Source: Arachnia propionica (GTDB taxonomy: Bacteria > Actinomycetota > Actinomycetes > Propionibacteriales > Propionibacteriaceae). From it: a stretch of DNA of 64,000 nucleotides. The stretch lies in assembly GCF_003932785.1 (NCBI RefSeq), contig NZ_RQYT01000005.1, forward strand, positions 81,654-145,653, in the 5' to 3' direction. Below, in pieces: positions 62,411-64,000 of this stretch. Under the pieces are notes generated by a model. That model saw nothing but the letters and a program-made list of their open reading frames with translations, had not been told where the DNA came from and made no database searches. How positions within the stretch are numbered: the stretch's first letter is position 1; each line of letters starts with the position of its first letter. Made by a program: the position numbers and the translations under genes.

Positions 62411-63828
62411 GCGGCACCTCCGATCAGCGCCAGCGGCACGTCAGGGCTCCGCACCGCGAGCCCGCCCAGCAGCTCAGCAGCCGCGCCCTCAGCGTCATGT
62501 TCCGCCGAGGTCTCCGGACCGTAGGTCAGTTCCCGCGACCCGACGTTCTGGTGATACGCGTTGCCGTACATGCCGGGCGTGTGTGCGGCGGTCGGGATGC
62601 TGCACTGGTGCCACTCGTAGGGCTCAATCTTCCCAATGTGCTGCACGAGGTAACGATTGATGTCGTCGGCACGATAGACCTTCACGACCGAGGCCAAGCG
62701 GCGGATGAACTGGTCCAACGCCTCGTCCACGTTGCCCTTCTGGCGGGCGTAGTAGAAGAACTCGACAGGCTCGATCGTCGCCGTGATGACGATAAGGCGC
62801 GGGGCCACCTCGCCCTTGTTCTTGTACCGAGCCTTCGCAGGCGAGGCGTTGTACGGATCAAGCAGCAGCAGCCAGTCGTTCGCATCCATCGCCGAGGCCC
62901 GCAGATCGTCCAGCAGCAGCACCTCCTCGCCTCGCCAGTCATCAAGCGGGTTCCCCGTCGCGGCCCGGTAGATCTGCCACCGCTCGCCGTGCGCGTTCGC
63001 CGCGTTGATCGCCTCGGTGATGAAGTCCGTGGCGAACCGGGTCTTGCCGATCCCGGCATCCCCATGGACGAACACCACGTGCGTCGAGAACTCACCGGCG
63101 CGGAGCTTCGCCGCCGCCCGGTATGCGCGGCGCTGGCCGTAGGCCGACAGCGCGTCGTCGATCTCCCGCTGATGCCGCGAGTAGATGTCGAACAGCTCGT
63201 CCGTGAGCATGATCTGATCCCGCGTGAACTCGCCCTGGAGCACGCGCTCGCGCATGTCCTCGAAGTTCTCGGCGACGACCTTCTTCTTCACGTGCGCGCG
63301 CCCCTTGAGCCAGGTCTCCCGACGCTGGGCGTCGATCCCGAGGTAGTCAGGCCCACGCACCGTAGCGACCTCCGAAGGCGCGTATTGGTGCTTGTCCGCG
63401 TACTTCACGTGCGTCAGATACGACAGCATGTTGTCGTAGGCGTACCGCCCGCGGCCCGGCTTCTCGACGTACTGGGGCTCGACGCCGATGCCGAACGCGA
63501 GCCGATCCAGCGGTGCGCTCTTCGCACGGCTGGCGAACTTGATGACCGCGTGCAGGTGATCGGGCTTCGGCTCGATCACCAGAGCCTTCTCCGTGTCGCT
63601 CCAGACCTCGCGCTCGTCCTTGTCATGCACGATGCCGTAGGCCTCGACGACCTCGCAGCCGGTGGCCTCGAGCCGCTGCACCACGTAGGCGAGGATCGCC
63701 TCGGCTCCCTGCTGGAGCAGCGCGGCCCCGTTCGGGTCCTCGGCAGCCCAGGTCCAGTACGACGGATCGAGGTACTGCGTGAGCCCGATGCTCGTCGGGT
63801 TGTTCTCCTGCTTAGCCACGGCGACCAC
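62407..63828 (-). CDS. rep: HUH-SF3 (CRESS-like) plasmid replication protein
   Basis: 473 residues from GTG 63828. The N-terminal HUH endonuclease has GIVHDKDEREV (motif 1), DHLHAVIKFAS (motif 2 HxH) and YLTHVKYADKHQY (motif 3 Tyr/Lys). The C-terminal helicase is superfamily 3: Walker A GDAGIGKTRFATDF, Walker B VLLLDDL, motif C-like VITATIEPVE. This HUH plus SF3 layout is that of rolling-circle plasmids related to CRESS-DNA virus Reps; the usual bacterial rolling-circle Reps lack the helicase. It overlaps mobC. Confidence 0.92.
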   Translation of the reverse strand: MVAVAKQENNPTSIGLTQYLDPSYWTWAAEDPNGAALLQQGAEAILAYVVQRLEATGCEVVEAYGIVHDKDEREVWSDTEKALVIEPKPDHLHAVIKFASRAKSAPLDRLAFGIGVEPQYVEKPGRGRYAYDNMLSYLTHVKYADKHQYAPSEVATVRGPDYLGIDAQRRETWLKGRAHVKKKVVAENFEDMRERVLQGEFTRDQIMLTDELFDIYSRHQREIDDALSAYGQRRAYRAAAKLRAGEFSTHVVFVHGDAGIGKTRFATDFITEAINAANAHGERWQIYRAATGNPLDDWRGEEVLLLDDLRASAMDANDWLLLLDPYNASPAKARYKNKGEVAPRLIVITATIEPVEFFYYARQKGNVDEALDQFIRRLASVVKVYRADDINRYLVQHIGKIEPYEWHQCSIPTAAHTPGMYGNAYHQNVGSRELTYGPETSAEHDAEGAAAELLGGLAVRSPDVPLALIGGAA

Positions 63829-63910
63829 CCCCGCCGCGGACAGCGCGGAGGGCCTCAGAGAGAGTGCGGCGCCTAAATGACCCCCTATTGACCCCGGCGG
63901 GTTCAGGCGG

Positions 63911-64000
63911 TGTGAAGCGCCCCAGGTTTCGTGCCGGTCCTTTCTGGGGTGGGAAGGTTGGCATCATGCCGAAGAAGATTGATCCCGCGGTGAAGGCTCG
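63911..64000 (+). mobile_element. Start of an IS3-family insertion sequence
   Basis: TGTGAAGCGCCCCAGGTTTC at 63911-63930 fits a left inverted repeat of this family (the exact edge is not defined because the other end is not in the window). The transposase gene begins at 63966 after GGGAAGG. It sits upstream of rep, so the rep promoter may lie in 63829-63910, where I find only two TGACCCC copies. Confidence 0.7.
63966..64000 (+). CDS. IS3-family transposase orfA (partial, runs off window)
   Basis: ATG 63966 starts MPKKIDPAVKA, a usual start for the helix-turn-helix orfA of actinobacterial IS3 elements. Only 11 codons are present. A good ribosome site (GGGAAGG at 63951-63957) precedes it. Identity rests on the N-terminal phrase and the upstream inverted-repeat-like sequence. 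Confidence 0.7.
   Translation, partial: MPKKIDPAVKA

Larger units (their letters stand above)
57661..64000. mobile_element. Integrated mobilizable plasmid with metal resistance (right end outside window)
   Basis: From the breakpoint in the monooxygenase gene to the window end lie only plasmid-type genes, all on the minus strand: Rep, MobC, relaxase, a mobilization accessory protein, a CmtR-like regulator and a metal ATPase. The first four overlap each other. The left edge cuts a chromosomal gene. An IS3-type element begins near 63911, so the right junction lies beyond the window. No integrase is visible; integration may have used an IS or homologous recombination. Confidence 0.8.

Noticed and set aside
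63876..63900. Two TGACCCC copies, 10 bases apart, as Rep-binding iterons.
   Set aside because: Only two short copies in GC-rich DNA; too weak to call an origin.
1..64000. CRISPR array, rRNA operon or chromosomal origin.
   Set aside because: No short regularly spaced repeats with unique spacers, no rRNA sequence and no cluster of DnaA boxes were seen.

Overview
This is a GC-rich chromosomal window from an actinobacterium, most likely a member of the Propionibacteriaceae. Supporting signs are NucS mismatch endonuclease, a methylmalonyl-CoA epimerase typical of propionate metabolism, frequent GTG starts and ATGA/GTGA gene overlaps, and a recO/uppS/zur/dusB/dgt/dnaG neighbourhood like the one in other actinobacteria. 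The genus cannot be fixed from the sequence alone.

Layout. 1-8.2 kb holds mostly housekeeping genes: nucS, an AI-2E-type permease, a DivIVA-like coiled-coil protein, methylmalonyl-CoA epimerase, a small membrane peptide, a PH-domain protein, phosphoglucomutase, a CnoX-like thioredoxin-fold/TPR protein and uppS. 8.2-15 kb holds a serine hydrolase, an MgtC protein, recO and a tightly overlapped zinc operon (znuA-znuC-znuB-zur) that ends in a SUKH-family gene. 15-23.7 kb holds an M3 peptidase, dusB, citrate synthase, a TPP-riboswitch-led MFS-thiM-thiE operon and dgt. 23.7-29 kb holds an ABC exporter plus two-component system, then dnaG. 29-31.4 kb holds a sigma factor, an unknown gene, a phosphatase and tRNA-Asn.

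31.4-39.7 kb is filled by one gene for a secreted protein of about 2650 residues with eight roughly 146-residue repeats. It ends in LPRTGS with no membrane tail and is followed by a terminator and a CAU tRNA. 39.8-46.6 kb holds a phosphodiester glycosidase, a GT2-GtrA protein, a DUF885 protein and a fused alpha-beta glycyl-tRNA synthetase. 47.1-48.9 kb is a compact roadblock / Aer-like PAS / cytoplasmic PhnD-like operon. Its promoter shares an 18-base split element with the promoter of the giant surface protein, so the two may be co-regulated. 48.9-51.7 kb is a DUF4956 / VTC / carbohydrate-binding lipoprotein triad. 51.8-56.9 kb is a MoxR-DUF58-VWA-VWA operon with a divergent membrane protein.

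At about 57,661 a luciferase-like monooxygenase gene is cut off. From there to the window end lies an integrated mobilizable plasmid, all on the minus strand: a HUH-SF3 (CRESS-like) Rep, MobC, a relaxase, an overlapping membrane/coiled-coil mobilization protein, a CmtR-like regulator and an SPC-type metal P-type ATPase. The start of an IS3-family element follows at the right edge. The points most worth follow-up are the roadblock/PAS/PhnD operon with its shared promoter, the tail-less LPRTG protein, and the integrated plasmid.
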